Assembly: GCA_028717765.1 (NCBI GenBank)
Contig: JAQUNE010000014.1
Coordinates: 1-15,496, forward strand
DNA from: Candidatus Omnitrophota bacterium
Lineage (GTDB): Bacteria; Omnitrophota; Koll11; Gygaellales; Profunditerraquicolaceae
Reading direction: 5' to 3'
DNA: 15,496 nt
A program made the position numbers and the translations under genes. This document shows positions 1 through 7,572 of this stretch, one piece after another. Numbering within the stretch: the first letter of the stretch is position 1; every line of letters starts with the position of its first letter. The notes under the pieces were generated by a model. The model did not search any database. It saw only the letters and a list, made by a program, of their open reading frames with translations, and was not told the DNA's origin.

Positions 1-1
1 A

Positions 2-682
2 AATCCTTTTTTTACAAATTTCGAAAAAATTCTCGATATCGCCTATAAATACGATATTACCTTAAGCCTGGGAGACGGTTTAAGACCAGGATCCATATTA
101 GATGCCACAGACCCTGCCCAAATTAGTGAACTAAAGGTCCTTGGGGCACTGGCTTTAAGGGCAAAGAAAAGAAATGTCCAGGTAATGATTGAGGGGCCGG
201 GGCATGTTCCGCTGCAACAGATAAAAAAGAATATCCTTTTAGAGAAAAAAATTTGCCATGGTGCGCCGTTTTACGTCTTGGGACCATTAGTCACAGATGT
301 TGCAGCTGGTTATGATCATATTAGCGCTAGTATAGGAGGGGCGATCGCGGCAAGCCTAGGAGCTGATTTCCTATGCTATGTCACTGCCTCTGAACACCTC
401 AGGCATCCATCGGTAGAAGATGTCCGAGAAGGTGTTATTGCTTCACGGATTGCCGCACATTCGGCAGATATTGCCAAAGGGCTTCCTTCGGCAATATCTT
501 GGGATAAGGCAATGTCTCAGGCGCGTAAAAAACGTGACTGGAAAAAACAAATCGAGCTATCTATTGACCCGGAAAAAGCAAAAAAATACCGCGCTTCTTC
601 AAAACCGCACCTCTTAGATGTTTGCACGATGTGCGGAAAATATTGCTCGATTAAATTAATGGAAGAGTGCCTGGAAAAATAG
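2..682 (+). CDS. thiC: Phosphomethylpyrimidine synthase ThiC, C-terminal part (5' end outside window)
   Basis: ThiC is a radical SAM enzyme that turns aminoimidazole ribotide into the hydroxymethylpyrimidine phosphate half of thiamine. The frame is open from base 2, so the N-terminus lies outside the window; 226 codons remain, roughly the C-terminal half. Seen directly: the family signature [11 protein letters not shown] at visible residues 21-31, [10 protein letters not shown] at 62-71, and a C-terminal cysteine cluster whose three Cys codons start at 623, 632 and 644. These would bind the 4Fe-4S cluster. The spacing is CX2CX3C, one residue shorter than the textbook CX2CX4C of E. coli-type ThiC. 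I believe other short ThiC proteins share this, but cannot check. An internal ATG at 185 is not the true start, because conserved sequence continues upstream of it. A tRNA gene begins four bases after the stop codon. Confidence 0.96.
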   Translation, partial: NPFFTNFEKILDIAYKYDITLSLGDGLRPGSILDATDPAQISELKVLGALALRAKKRNVQVMIEGPGHVPLQQIKKNILLEKKICHGAPFYVLGPLVTDVAAGYDHISASIGGAIAASLGADFLCYVTASEHLRHPSVEDVREGVIASRIAAHSADIAKGLPSAISWDKAMSQARKKRDWKKQIELSIDPEKAKKYRASSKPHLLDVCTMCGKYCSIKLMEECLEK

Positions 683-686
683 TTTT

Positions 687-757
687 GCGGGCGTAGTTCA
701 TCGGTAGAACACCAGCTTCCCAAGCTGGATAGGAGGGTTCAATTCCCTTCGCCCGCT
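687..757 (+). tRNA. tRNA-Gly (anticodon CCC)
   Basis: A complete cloverleaf can be folded by eye. The acceptor stem is GCGGGCG (687-693) with CGCCCGC (750-756), 7 pairs. The D stem is GTTC/GAAC (696-699 with 707-710). The anticodon stem is CCAGC/GCTGG (712-716 with 724-728) around the 7-base loop TTCCCAA (717-723), which puts anticodon CCC at 719-721. The variable region is 4 bases. The T stem is GAGGG/CCCTT with one G-T pair, around loop TTCAATT (738-744). T757 is the discriminator base. The terminal CCA is not encoded and must be added after transcription. The gene starts four bases after the thiC stop and ends 13 bases before the next start codon, so it is probably processed out of a longer transcript. 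I saw no clear promoter of its own. Confidence 0.95.
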
Positions 758-770
758 AGTTTAATAAAAA

Positions 771-1439
771 ATGAAGAAATCAAATCTGCATTTGTTTATA
801 CTTTTATCTTCCTACTTGTACCTTTTATCTTTTATTGGCTGCGTTACTGAACCGCTGGTTACTACACCGCAGCCACCGCAAGGCATGCAGGGTTTTTATC
901 ATCACGTAGAAAAAGGAGAAACTCTCTGGAGGATCTCTAAGGCATATGGAATAGACATGGATAATCTGGTGACAATTAACCATATTTCTGATGCCACAAA
1001 AATAGAAGTCGGACAGCAAATTTTCATTCCGCGGGAAGAAAAACAACCAGTGCCAATAATCACACAACCTCAAACTCAAATTGCCTCTGAAGAAGATTTT
1101 CTTTGGCCGGTAAAAGGCACAGTAGTGTCTACATTCAATCAAACTATTGATAATCTCATCGAAAAAGGAATTGATATCCGCCCTAATGAAGATAATACTG
1201 TAGTGGCTTCGCGTAGCGGCAAAGTGGTCTTTTTATCCCCAAGCTTTGTGCGATACGGAAAAACAATCATTATAGACCATCATGATGGTTTTTTAACAGT
1301 TTATGCGAAGAACCAGGAAGTATTGGCCAAGATCGGAGAAAGCGTGCGCCAGGGGGATGCTATAGCCAAAGCACAAATCCTGCATTTTGAAATTAGAAAA
1401 GGGCACCTTTCGAAAAATCCCTTATTTTATCTGCCATGA
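771..1439 (+). CDS. LysM and degenerate M23-peptidase-domain lipoprotein (NlpD/EnvC-like)
   Basis: A 222-residue envelope protein. The N-terminus has a hydrophobic segment (about 8-23) ending FIGC, so Cys24 is a probable lipidation site, though the lipobox is not ideal. A LysM peptidoglycan-binding domain covers about 43-88 (VEKGETLWRISKAYG and a closing GQQIFIP). After a Pro/Gln-rich linker an M23 (LytM) fold spans about 112-220, ending HFEIRKG then NPLFYLP. The zinc site looks broken: the usual His of the HxGID motif is Glu131, Asp135 is kept, the YAH position reads YAK (Lys180), and the HLH motif has become ILH with only His205 left. Known proteins of this type, E. coli NlpD and EnvC, activate cell-wall amidases rather than cut peptidoglycan, so a regulatory role is inferred. 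The start at 771 precedes the hydrophobic segment; no good ribosome binding site is visible. The stop overlaps the next start as ATGA. Confidence 0.85.
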   Translation: MKKSNLHLFILLSSYLYLLSFIGCVTEPLVTTPQPPQGMQGFYHHVEKGETLWRISKAYGIDMDNLVTINHISDATKIEVGQQIFIPREEKQPVPIITQPQTQIASEEDFLWPVKGTVVSTFNQTIDNLIEKGIDIRPNEDNTVVASRSGKVVFLSPSFVRYGKTIIIDHHDGFLTVYAKNQEVLAKIGESVRQGDAIAKAQILHFEIRKGHLSKNPLFYLP

Positions 1440-3028
1440 CAAAAGAGATTTTTTTCGGTAGAGAAAATCACCTAAGCATCCTAGAAAAACGTATCCGTGA
1501 TTTAAAAGACGGATACCGCCAGAATATAGCGATCATCGGTGATGAGCTCGTCGGAAAAACCTCAATAATTTTTAATTTCTTAAATAAATTCTGTGATCCG
1601 CGGATTATTATCCTTTATTTAGAGGCAAGGCCAGAATCGCCAATTTCTTTTGTCAGGCGCTTTATCGGAGTGCTACTTTATAATTTTTTGATTAATAGCG
1701 GCCAACCAATAAAGGAAGACTTAGATTTCCTCATTGCCAAATCCAACAGTTATATCCCCGTTACTGTTGAAAAAATCAAGAGCATCCTTACCGCCCTAGA
1801 AAAAAGAAAGAAAATAAACCTCATCCCTGAGCTTTTTTCTTTATGCGAACAAATTAAATCAGAAACCAACAAATCCTGCGTAGTTATATTTGATGAATTC
1901 CAGAACTTAGAGAATGTAGGCATAAAGAACCTCTACGCAGAATGGTCAAAGATGTTGATCCAGCAAAAAAATACGATGTACATTATCATTAGCTCTCAAA
2001 AATACCGGGCGAAAAATATACTTTCAAAAAATCTATCTTTATTATTCGGCAATTTTGAGACTATCACCGTTGAGCCGTTTGATACAAGGACAAGCGAAAA
2101 ATACCTGGACCTAAAGTTCCAGAATCAAAAGATTAATCCTGGCTTAAAGAATTTTATCATTCATTTTACAGGTGGATTTCCATTTTACCTGGAGGTAATT
2201 TCCGATACTTATCTAAAAAACACAAAGGCAGACTTAGCAGAGGCGCTAGAGGGTTTATTATTTGAACCTTGCGGTACCCTGAATCAAAGGTTTTCTAATT
2301 ATCTCAAGCGTTTTCTTGACCGCCCTAATAGCCAAGATTACATTTCAATCATACACTTGGTTTCCAAGGGGCATAATAAAATCAGGGACATTGCGCATCT
2401 TTTACATCAGCCTAAAAAGGATATACTTTCTAAAATAAATAATCTTTTGGAATTTGACTGCCTGGAGCGTAGCGCTGACTTTGTTACTATTTCTGACCGG
2501 GTATTTAGTTTTTGGTTGAAATTTGTCTATCAGGGCAAGATGCACTCTTTAACTTTTGATGCCAAAAACCAAAGGTCCCTATTTTTGGAGAACATCAATG
2601 GTTCAATTGAAGAATTCCTTTTACATGCCCAAAAGCCGGTTACGGAAAGAATGCACGAACTGCTTAAGCTTTTTACCGACGAGACCATTCAGATCGAAAA
2701 GAAACGCTTTCGGCTGACGCATTTTAGAGAAATTAAATCACTGGACTTTAATCAGAGAAACTTTAATGAAGGCCTGATCGGCAGGGCAAATGATGCCCTT
2801 TGGATAATTGCCTTTAAGCGCGAAGTTTTAACCGAAGAGGATATCGCTGAATTTGCCAAAGAATGCAAGAAATACCGGCATAAATTACAGCGAAAAATCA
2901 TTGTCACTAATAGCGACGTGGAAACAAATGCCAGGCTACGCGCCCTGGAAGAAAAAATTTTAACCTGGAACATTAGCAATTTAAATCAAATCCTGGACCT
3001 GTTTTCTCGGCCAAGGATAATCGTTTAA
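1436..3028 (+). CDS. AAA-type ATPase of the archaeal-ATPase/DUF234-like group
   Basis: A 530-residue cytoplasmic ATPase. It opens with the FFGRE box typical of this family (residues 6-10). Walker A is GDELVGKTS (35-43), Walker B ends in IFDEFQN (151-157, Asp153 and Glu154), a sensor-1-like strand MYIIISSQ lies at 181-188, and a GGFPF sensor-2-like turn is at 246-250. Residues about 300-360 look like a winged helix (repeat of HLL and LLEF helices). The last 130 or so residues resemble the nuclease-like C-terminal domain of DUF234-type ATPases, but I cannot find an intact PD-(D/E)xK set: the expected acidic-x-Lys position reads AFK in the ALWIIAFKR strand. Relatives are often of unknown function, and some are linked to mobile or toxin-antitoxin-like systems. 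Here it sits inside a housekeeping operon, coupled by ATGA to the LysM lipoprotein. The biological role is unknown. Confidence 0.75.
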   Translation: MTKEIFFGRENHLSILEKRIRDLKDGYRQNIAIIGDELVGKTSIIFNFLNKFCDPRIIILYLEARPESPISFVRRFIGVLLYNFLINSGQPIKEDLDFLIAKSNSYIPVTVEKIKSILTALEKRKKINLIPELFSLCEQIKSETNKSCVVIFDEFQNLENVGIKNLYAEWSKMLIQQKNTMYIIISSQKYRAKNILSKNLSLLFGNFETITVEPFDTRTSEKYLDLKFQNQKINPGLKNFIIHFTGGFPFYLEVISDTYLKNTKADLAEALEGLLFEPCGTLNQRFSNYLKRFLDRPNSQDYISIIHLVSKGHNKIRDIAHLLHQPKKDILSKINNLLEFDCLERSADFVTISDRVFSFWLKFVYQGKMHSLTFDAKNQRSLFLENINGSIEEFLLHAQKPVTERMHELLKLFTDETIQIEKKRFRLTHFREIKSLDFNQRNFNEGLIGRANDALWIIAFKREVLTEEDIAEFAKECKKYRHKLQRKIIVTNSDVETNARLRALEEKILTWNISNLNQILDLFSRPRIIV

Positions 3029-3044
3029 AATTTAAGGTGCACTA

Positions 3045-3536
3045 ATGGTAAAAATCGTCGTTCTTTCCGATACACATATACCCGAGAGGGCAAAGAGCAT
3101 CCCAGAAGAAATTTTGCCGGAATTAAAAAGCGCCGACATTATTATACACGCTGGAGATTTGGTGACATTAAATGTGTTGGAACAACTAAGAAAGCTTGCA
3201 CCTAAGGTATATGCTGTCTACGGCAATATGGATCCTTATGAAGTTAGAAAAGAGCTGCTGGAAAAGGAAGTAATTCAAGTAGGAAAATATAAATTGGGCT
3301 TAATGCATGGGTACGGAGCCCCTAATAATCTTATCGAAGTAATGCAGAAGGCCTTTAAGGATGAAGACGTTGATATCATTATTTTTGGCCACTCGCATTC
3401 TCCTTTTAATGAAAAAAGGGGCAAGATACTATTTTTTAATCCCGGAAGTGTCACGGATAAAATTTTTTCTCCCTTTAATTCCTACGGAATATTGGAAATT
3501 AATGATAAAATAGAATCGAGGATAGTGAAAATATGA
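3045..3536 (+). CDS. YfcE-type metallophosphoesterase
   Basis: A 163-residue calcineurin-like phosphoesterase of the YfcE/MJ0936 group, a two-metal phosphodiesterase whose physiological substrate is usually unknown. All expected metal-binding motifs are present in order: DTH (Asp9, His11), HAGD (Asp38), GNMD (Asn61), LMHG (His88) and GHSH (115-118), followed by the NPGS turn (132-135). Length matches the family, so the protein appears complete and catalytically intact. AAGGTG at 3035-3040 precedes the ATG by four bases and supports this start. The 3' end overlaps the HIT gene by four bases (ATGA), so the two are probably translated in coupled fashion. Confidence 0.92.
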   Translation: MVKIVVLSDTHIPERAKSIPEEILPELKSADIIIHAGDLVTLNVLEQLRKLAPKVYAVYGNMDPYEVRKELLEKEVIQVGKYKLGLMHGYGAPNNLIEVMQKAFKDEDVDIIIFGHSHSPFNEKRGKILFFNPGSVTDKIFSPFNSYGILEINDKIESRIVKI

Positions 3537-4009
3537 CCCTGGATAAACTTTGGGCGCCTTGGCGGATTAAGTACATCTCGGCAAAAAAACAAAAGGGCTG
3601 CTTATTCTGTAACACGGTAAAAAAACAAAATAAGGATTTCCTCGTCTTTAAAGATAAATACGCAATTTGTATCTTGAACATTTTTCCTTATAACAATGGC
3701 CACCTGATGGTTGCACCCATTAAGCACACCAGGGACCTTTCCAAATTAAACGATAAGGAAACATTAGGCTTAATGCAAAGCCTAAAAAAAGCAGAGAGAC
3801 TTTTAGAAAAGGTATTAAAGCCGCAAGGGTACAATATCGGTGTAAATATCGGCTCGGCAGCCGGAGCTGGCATTACCGGACACCTGCATATACATATCGT
3901 CCCGCGCTGGAAAGGGGATACAAATTTTATGCCGATAATTTACAAGACAAAAATTATTTCTCAATCTTTAGAAGAATTATACAGGTTACTAAAAAAAGTT
4001 AACCGCTAA
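3533..4009 (+). CDS. HIT family hydrolase/phosphorylase (Ap4A phosphorylase-like)
   Basis: A 158-residue histidine-triad protein. The catalytic triad motif GHLHIHIVP sits at 116-124, with His117, His119 and His121; His119 aligns with the nucleophile position next to the last His of the triad. The N-terminal LWAPWRIKYI (6-15) and the CLFC pair (Cys23, Cys26), with His65, are typical of the branch that includes mycobacterial Ap4A phosphorylase-like proteins and often binds zinc. Expected substrates are dinucleoside polyphosphates or nucleotidyl adducts; which one cannot be told from sequence. It overlaps the preceding phosphoesterase by four bases and its TAA shares one base with the start of the dGTPase gene (TAATG), so the three form a tight nucleotide-metabolism block. 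Confidence 0.93.
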   Translation: MTLDKLWAPWRIKYISAKKQKGCLFCNTVKKQNKDFLVFKDKYAICILNIFPYNNGHLMVAPIKHTRDLSKLNDKETLGLMQSLKKAERLLEKVLKPQGYNIGVNIGSAAGAGITGHLHIHIVPRWKGDTNFMPIIYKTKIISQSLEELYRLLKKVNR

Positions 4010-5151
4010 TGGATACCCGAAAGTTCGAAGATAATTTCCTTGCTCCTTACGCCGCAAAAAGCTATAATAGCAGAGGCAGGGTGTTTACGGAAAAGGAACA
4101 CCCCTACCGTTCCTGTTATCAAAGGGACCGTGATAGGATCATCCATTCTGCGGCTTTCCGCAGGTTAGAATATAAAACTCAGGTCTTTGTCAATCATGAA
4201 GGCGATTATTACCGCACGCGCCTAACGCACACTCTGGAAGTAGCGCAGATCGCCCGGACAATCGCATTTGCCTTGAGGCTGAATTTCGACCTTACAGAGG
4301 CTATTGCCCTAGCGCATGATCTAGGCCACACTCCCTTTGGCCACTCGGGAGAAGATGCGCTCAATGAGTTAATGAAAAAAAATGGCGGTTTTAATCATAA
4401 CCTACAGGGCCTAAGGGTAGTAGACCTTCTGGAAGAAAGATACGCCGATTTTCCCGGGTTGAATTTAACCTGGGAGGTAAGAGAGGGGATCGTTAAACAT
4501 TCTTCGGCATTTGACCGGGCCGCTAAATTAAAAGACCTGGCACCTAAAGAATTACCGACATTGGAAACCCAGATTGTTGATATTGCCGATGAAATTGCTT
4601 ACGATAATCACGATATTGATGACGGGCTGACCTCGGGGCTATTAAAGGAATGCGACTTAGAGAGCCTGGAACTTTGGGATAAGATCTACTTTGATGTTTT
4701 AAAAAAATATCCTAAAATTGACCCGGAAAAAAGAAAATACCTGATTATCCGCTCCTTGATTAACTTACAGGTCACTGACCTGATCAAAGAAACAGAGAAA
4801 CGTATCGACGCCTTCAAAATTAAATCGAAGTTAGATATAAAGAAGGCTGATGAAAAGATTGCTCTTTTTAGCAAAGAGATGTTGCGCCTAAGGAAGCCCT
4901 TACGCGAGCTCTTAATGAAAAAACTTTACCATCATTACCGTGTGGTAAGGATGAGCAATAAGGCAATGCGTTTTATCAAAGAATTATTCAAGTTTTATCT
5001 GGAAAATCCACAGGCACTGCCGACTGCGATACAAAATAAAATCGGCAGCCAAAACGTGCGGCGCGTTGTCTGTGATTACATTGCCGGAATGACCGACAGG
5101 TATGCCTTAGATGAATATAAAAAATTATTTGACCCCTACGAAAAAGTATAA
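4009..5151 (+). CDS. dgt: Deoxyguanosinetriphosphate triphosphohydrolase-like HD protein
   Basis: A 380-residue HD-superfamily hydrolase, the length usual for the shorter (non-enterobacterial) dGTPase-like family, which removes triphosphate from dNTPs and can influence dNTP pools. Seen: the conserved DRDRIIHSAAFRRLEYKTQVF stretch (40-60), the metal ligands His74 in RTRLTHTLEVAQ, His103-Asp104 in AHDLGHTPFGHSGE (102-115), and the later Asp in DIADEIAYDNHDIDDG (191-206, probably Asp194). All are intact, so activity is likely, but substrate preference within dNTPs is unknown. The start overlaps the HIT stop by one base. The 3' end overlaps the HD-GYP gene by about 40 bases if that gene starts at 5111. 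Confidence 0.94.
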   Translation: MDTRKFEDNFLAPYAAKSYNSRGRVFTEKEHPYRSCYQRDRDRIIHSAAFRRLEYKTQVFVNHEGDYYRTRLTHTLEVAQIARTIAFALRLNFDLTEAIALAHDLGHTPFGHSGEDALNELMKKNGGFNHNLQGLRVVDLLEERYADFPGLNLTWEVREGIVKHSSAFDRAAKLKDLAPKELPTLETQIVDIADEIAYDNHDIDDGLTSGLLKECDLESLELWDKIYFDVLKKYPKIDPEKRKYLIIRSLINLQVTDLIKETEKRIDAFKIKSKLDIKKADEKIALFSKEMLRLRKPLRELLMKKLYHHYRVVRMSNKAMRFIKELFKFYLENPQALPTAIQNKIGSQNVRRVVCDYIAGMTDRYALDEYKKLFDPYEKV

Positions 5152-6175
5152 GATCCTCATTTCCGCGACACACAGCGTTTATCGGCTGATTAATTCTACA
5201 TTTGAATTACATGACCTGATCACGCGCTTGGCAAGATTAGTCTGCCAAGTATTTAACTGCCGCGCCTGCCAGATCATTCTTCTGGATGCAACAAAGAAAC
5301 ATTCACTCTTTGAATGCTCGCTCAATGGCAGAAAAAAAGAGGTCATCGACAAAAAGACAAAGATTAAAGGGAACATTGAAAAGAAGGTGATCCGTACCCT
5401 TTCCTCAATCAGAAAAAATAACCTGCTCGCACTTCCTCTGATCTGCGAGGATATTATCGGAATGATCATTATTAAACGCGAAAAGAAGGATCTGCCCTTT
5501 GACAGGTTTGACCAGGAATTAATGGTGGCATTGGCAGAGTTGGCGATTATCGGAATAAAAAACCTGCAGCTCTATGAAGAACAACAAAGAATCGTATTAG
5601 GCAGCATAAAATCATTGGTCACTTTATTGGATATCCGCGTACCGCAGGAATACACCCATTCGCCGTATTTTAGCCGGTTAGTTGTGGCGATCGCGCAACA
5701 AATGCACCTTGATGAAAAACAAATCGAAAGTTTGAAATATGCCAGCCTCTTGCACGACACAGGGAAAGTCGATATTCCACTGGAGATCCTGACTAAAACC
5801 TCAAAACTAACTGCAAAAGAATTCAGCATTATTCAGCGCCACCCGATCAAGGGCGCGCAAATTTTAAGACCATTACAGATCCTTAAACCGGTGATCCCGA
5901 TCATTATGCATCATCACGAAAAATTCGACGGCACCGGATACCCGTCAAGGCTAAAAAAGGGGCAGATTCCTTTAGGGGCAAGGGTAATGTCAGTTGCCGA
6001 TGCTTTTGAGGCAATGGTTTATGGACGGCCATACCGGGAAAGAATGGATATTGCCTCCGCAATTAAGGAGATCAAAAAGAAAAACGGCACCCAGTTTGAC
6101 CCCAAGGTAGTCGAGGCGTTCTTAAAGATCGTAAAGAAGATTAACACAAAAAATTACTTGAAACCTAAGGCATAA
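5111..6175 (+). CDS. GAF/HD-GYP domain protein, probable cyclic-di-GMP phosphodiesterase
   Basis: A 354-residue signalling protein with no membrane segment. A GAF-like sensor domain spans about 29-155 (ends in LAELAIIGIKNLQLYEEQQR), followed by an HD-GYP domain at about 165-345. Catalytic features are intact: HDTGK (215-219), QRHP (242-245), HHHE (267-270), DGTGYP (273-278) with the GYP triplet, and ADAFEAM (296-302) followed by RPYRERM. HD-GYP enzymes cut cyclic-di-GMP to pGpG or GMP; the GAF domain would sense an unknown ligand. Two PilZ proteins that would read the same messenger lie about 4.5 kb downstream. The ATG at 5111 overlaps the dGTPase gene by 41 bases and has only a weak AGG ten bases upstream. 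A TTG at 5129 is an alternative, and the first 20 or so residues carry no domain. Confidence 0.92.
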   Translation: MNIKNYLTPTKKYKILISATHSVYRLINSTFELHDLITRLARLVCQVFNCRACQIILLDATKKHSLFECSLNGRKKEVIDKKTKIKGNIEKKVIRTLSSIRKNNLLALPLICEDIIGMIIIKREKKDLPFDRFDQELMVALAELAIIGIKNLQLYEEQQRIVLGSIKSLVTLLDIRVPQEYTHSPYFSRLVVAIAQQMHLDEKQIESLKYASLLHDTGKVDIPLEILTKTSKLTAKEFSIIQRHPIKGAQILRPLQILKPVIPIIMHHHEKFDGTGYPSRLKKGQIPLGARVMSVADAFEAMVYGRPYRERMDIASAIKEIKKKNGTQFDPKVVEAFLKIVKKINTKNYLKPKA

Positions 6176-6187
6176 AAGAGTTATAAT
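6158..6187 (+). promoter_or_regulatory. Possible sigma70-like promoter before the SPOR gene
   Basis: TTGAAA (6158-6163) and TATAAT (6182-6187) are separated by 18 bases in the last codons of the HD-GYP gene and the short gap after it. A start point about 7 bases beyond would fall at or just before the ATG at 6196, giving an almost leaderless mRNA. In AT-rich DNA such a match can be chance, so this is tentative. Confidence 0.3.
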
Positions 6188-6195
6188 ATAAGGTT

Positions 6196-6741
6196 ATGGA
6201 AGAAGAAAATCGTTCACAATTAGAGCTTTTTTCCCAAGTAAATAAAGATGGAGAGCGGAATCATCAGCAGGGCAAATCTTTTATTTACCATATCCGCGGC
6301 CACGAAAAGGCGATCATCTTGGTGATGTTTTTTATTATTAGCTCAATTGTCTCCTTTTCCCTTGGAGTGGAAAGAGGCAAAACTATCGCTTTACGAAAAA
6401 ACGGCCTGAACATTGAACTGGCAGAAGCGAATCTTCCGCAAAAAAAGGCCCAGGCAGCGGTTCTCACAACTCTGCCAGCAGTAAAGGTTCCGGAGAAAAC
6501 AGTAACACCTTTGCAGAATTTTATCCAAAACTATACTATCCAAGTAGCTACCTTTGCGACAAAAGTAGGAGCAGATAAAGAAGCAGCTATTTTTAAAAAG
6601 AAGGGGCTACCGACGCTAGTTTTTTCAAAAGGAAAATACACTATCCTTTGCGTAGGAAAATTTGCTGACAAAGAAACAGCAAAACCAACATTAAGCGAAT
6701 TAAAAAAACAATATCGTGACTGCTTCGTAAGGAGGATTTAA
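6196..6741 (+). CDS. Single-pass membrane protein with C-terminal SPOR domain
   Basis: A 181-residue protein: a short charged cytoplasmic N-terminus, one transmembrane helix at about 39-57 (AIILVMFFIISSIVSFSLG), a linker of about 50 residues, and a SPOR-like domain at about 112-181 beginning YTIQVATFATK and holding a second FAD/K-rich repeat (VGKFADKETAKPTLSEL). SPOR domains bind denuded glycan strands at division septa, so a periplasmic role in cell division or wall remodelling is inferred. The organisation resembles FtsN- or DedD-like proteins, but no further similarity is claimed. It lies 20 bases after the HD-GYP gene. Its 3' end contains the strong ribosome binding site of the next gene. 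Confidence 0.82.
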   Translation: MEEENRSQLELFSQVNKDGERNHQQGKSFIYHIRGHEKAIILVMFFIISSIVSFSLGVERGKTIALRKNGLNIELAEANLPQKKAQAAVLTTLPAVKVPEKTVTPLQNFIQNYTIQVATFATKVGADKEAAIFKKKGLPTLVFSKGKYTILCVGKFADKETAKPTLSELKKQYRDCFVRRI

Positions 6742-6744
6742 ATC

Positions 6745-7029
6745 ATGTCAATTCACCCATCTTTAAAATCATCGGACAAAGAAAAAAAACCAAGATCAGT
6801 ACTAAAACGATCCGAGCGCCTAAGATCGATGCAAGAAAAAGGTACCTGGAAAGAAGGAGACGATTGTTTCGGCCTACCTAAGATCAAGACCATCAGGATC
6901 AAGATCAAGAAAGAAAAAGCAGAGAAGGTTGAAGCCGTAACTGCTGAAGGTACAGCTGCTCCTGCCGCAACCGAAACTACCAAAGAAGCGCCAGCAAAAG
7001 GTACCACTAAGGCTCAAGAGAAAAAATAA
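6745..7029 (+). CDS. PVC-type small basic protein with low-complexity tail
   Basis: A 94-residue, strongly basic protein. The N-terminal part, MSIHPSLKSSDK (1-12), SVLKRSERLRSM (18-29) and KGTWKEGDDCFGLPKIKTI (32-50), matches my recollection of a small basic protein family conserved in Chlamydiae, Verrucomicrobia and relatives, thought to bind RNA or ribosomes; function is not established. Residues about 60-94 are an Ala/Thr/Glu/Lys/Pro-rich, probably disordered tail. The start is fixed by a near-perfect ribosome binding site AAGGAGG at 6729-6735, nine bases before the ATG, which is the strongest in the window and suggests high expression. It follows the SPOR gene by three bases. Confidence 0.85.
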   Translation: MSIHPSLKSSDKEKKPRSVLKRSERLRSMQEKGTWKEGDDCFGLPKIKTIRIKIKKEKAEKVEAVTAEGTAAPAATETTKEAPAKGTTKAQEKK

Positions 7030-7041
7030 TTTATTCTGCTA

Positions 7042-7572
7042 ATGATAAAGAGAATACTGCTAATATTCTTTTACCTGGTTTTGTTTTTTAATCTTTCCTT
7101 TGCGGAAAATTTCACCCCTTTTCAAGGAAGAATTAACGCTCAAGGTATTAATATCCGCTGCAGTTCAACAATTAACTCTGAGGTCATTTCTAAGGCAAAT
7201 AAGGGAGAGCAGGTTTCAGTAGTTTCTCAAGCCTATGAATGGTACAAGGTCCAATTGCCGAAAAATGCGGCAATTTTCGTGAATAAGGATTTTCTCGCTC
7301 CGGTCAATGAAAAAACTACACCCGCACTCACTTCGCCGCCACTAAATGGCCAGCCGCAGCCACAATTAGCGAAAGTCATCAAAGATAACGTAAACATAAG
7401 GCTTTCAGCAAGCGAAAAAAGTTCTATCATAGGAAAATTGAGCCTCAATCAGGCTGTCACAGTACTTAATATTACAGGCGGCTGGGCACAGATCCTGCCG
7501 GTTACAAACAGTTACGGATGGGTAAATAAAAAATTTGTTGACCGTATCCCTGAACCGGAAAAGAAAAAATAA
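7042..7572 (+). CDS. Secreted protein with two bacterial SH3 domains
   Basis: A 176-residue exported protein. A signal peptide (basic start MIKR, hydrophobic core to about 20, likely cleavage after SFA at 19-21) is followed by two SH3b-like domains at about 26-87 and 109-168. Each carries the INIR/VNIR strand near its start and a tryptophan-containing strand (YEWYKV at 65-70, GGWAQI at 146-151), and the second ends YGWVNKKFVD. A Pro/Gln-rich linker (about 91-108) joins them. Such domains commonly bind cell-wall peptides, so a periplasmic wall-associated role is inferred. There is no catalytic domain. The next gene begins directly after its stop codon with no gap. Confidence 0.85.
   Translation: MIKRILLIFFYLVLFFNLSFAENFTPFQGRINAQGINIRCSSTINSEVISKANKGEQVSVVSQAYEWYKVQLPKNAAIFVNKDFLAPVNEKTTPALTSPPLNGQPQPQLAKVIKDNVNIRLSASEKSSIIGKLSLNQAVTVLNITGGWAQILPVTNSYGWVNKKFVDRIPEPEKKK

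Noticed and set aside
825..1142. Minus-strand open frame of 105 residues
   Set aside because: It lies fully inside the LysM/M23 lipoprotein gene, has no recognisable domain, and its composition is that of an antisense shadow.
1436..3028. Defence or toxin-antitoxin island around the DUF234-like ATPase
   Set aside because: All neighbours are housekeeping or envelope genes, with no nuclease, toxin, integrase or repeat nearby, and the composition looks like the rest of the window.
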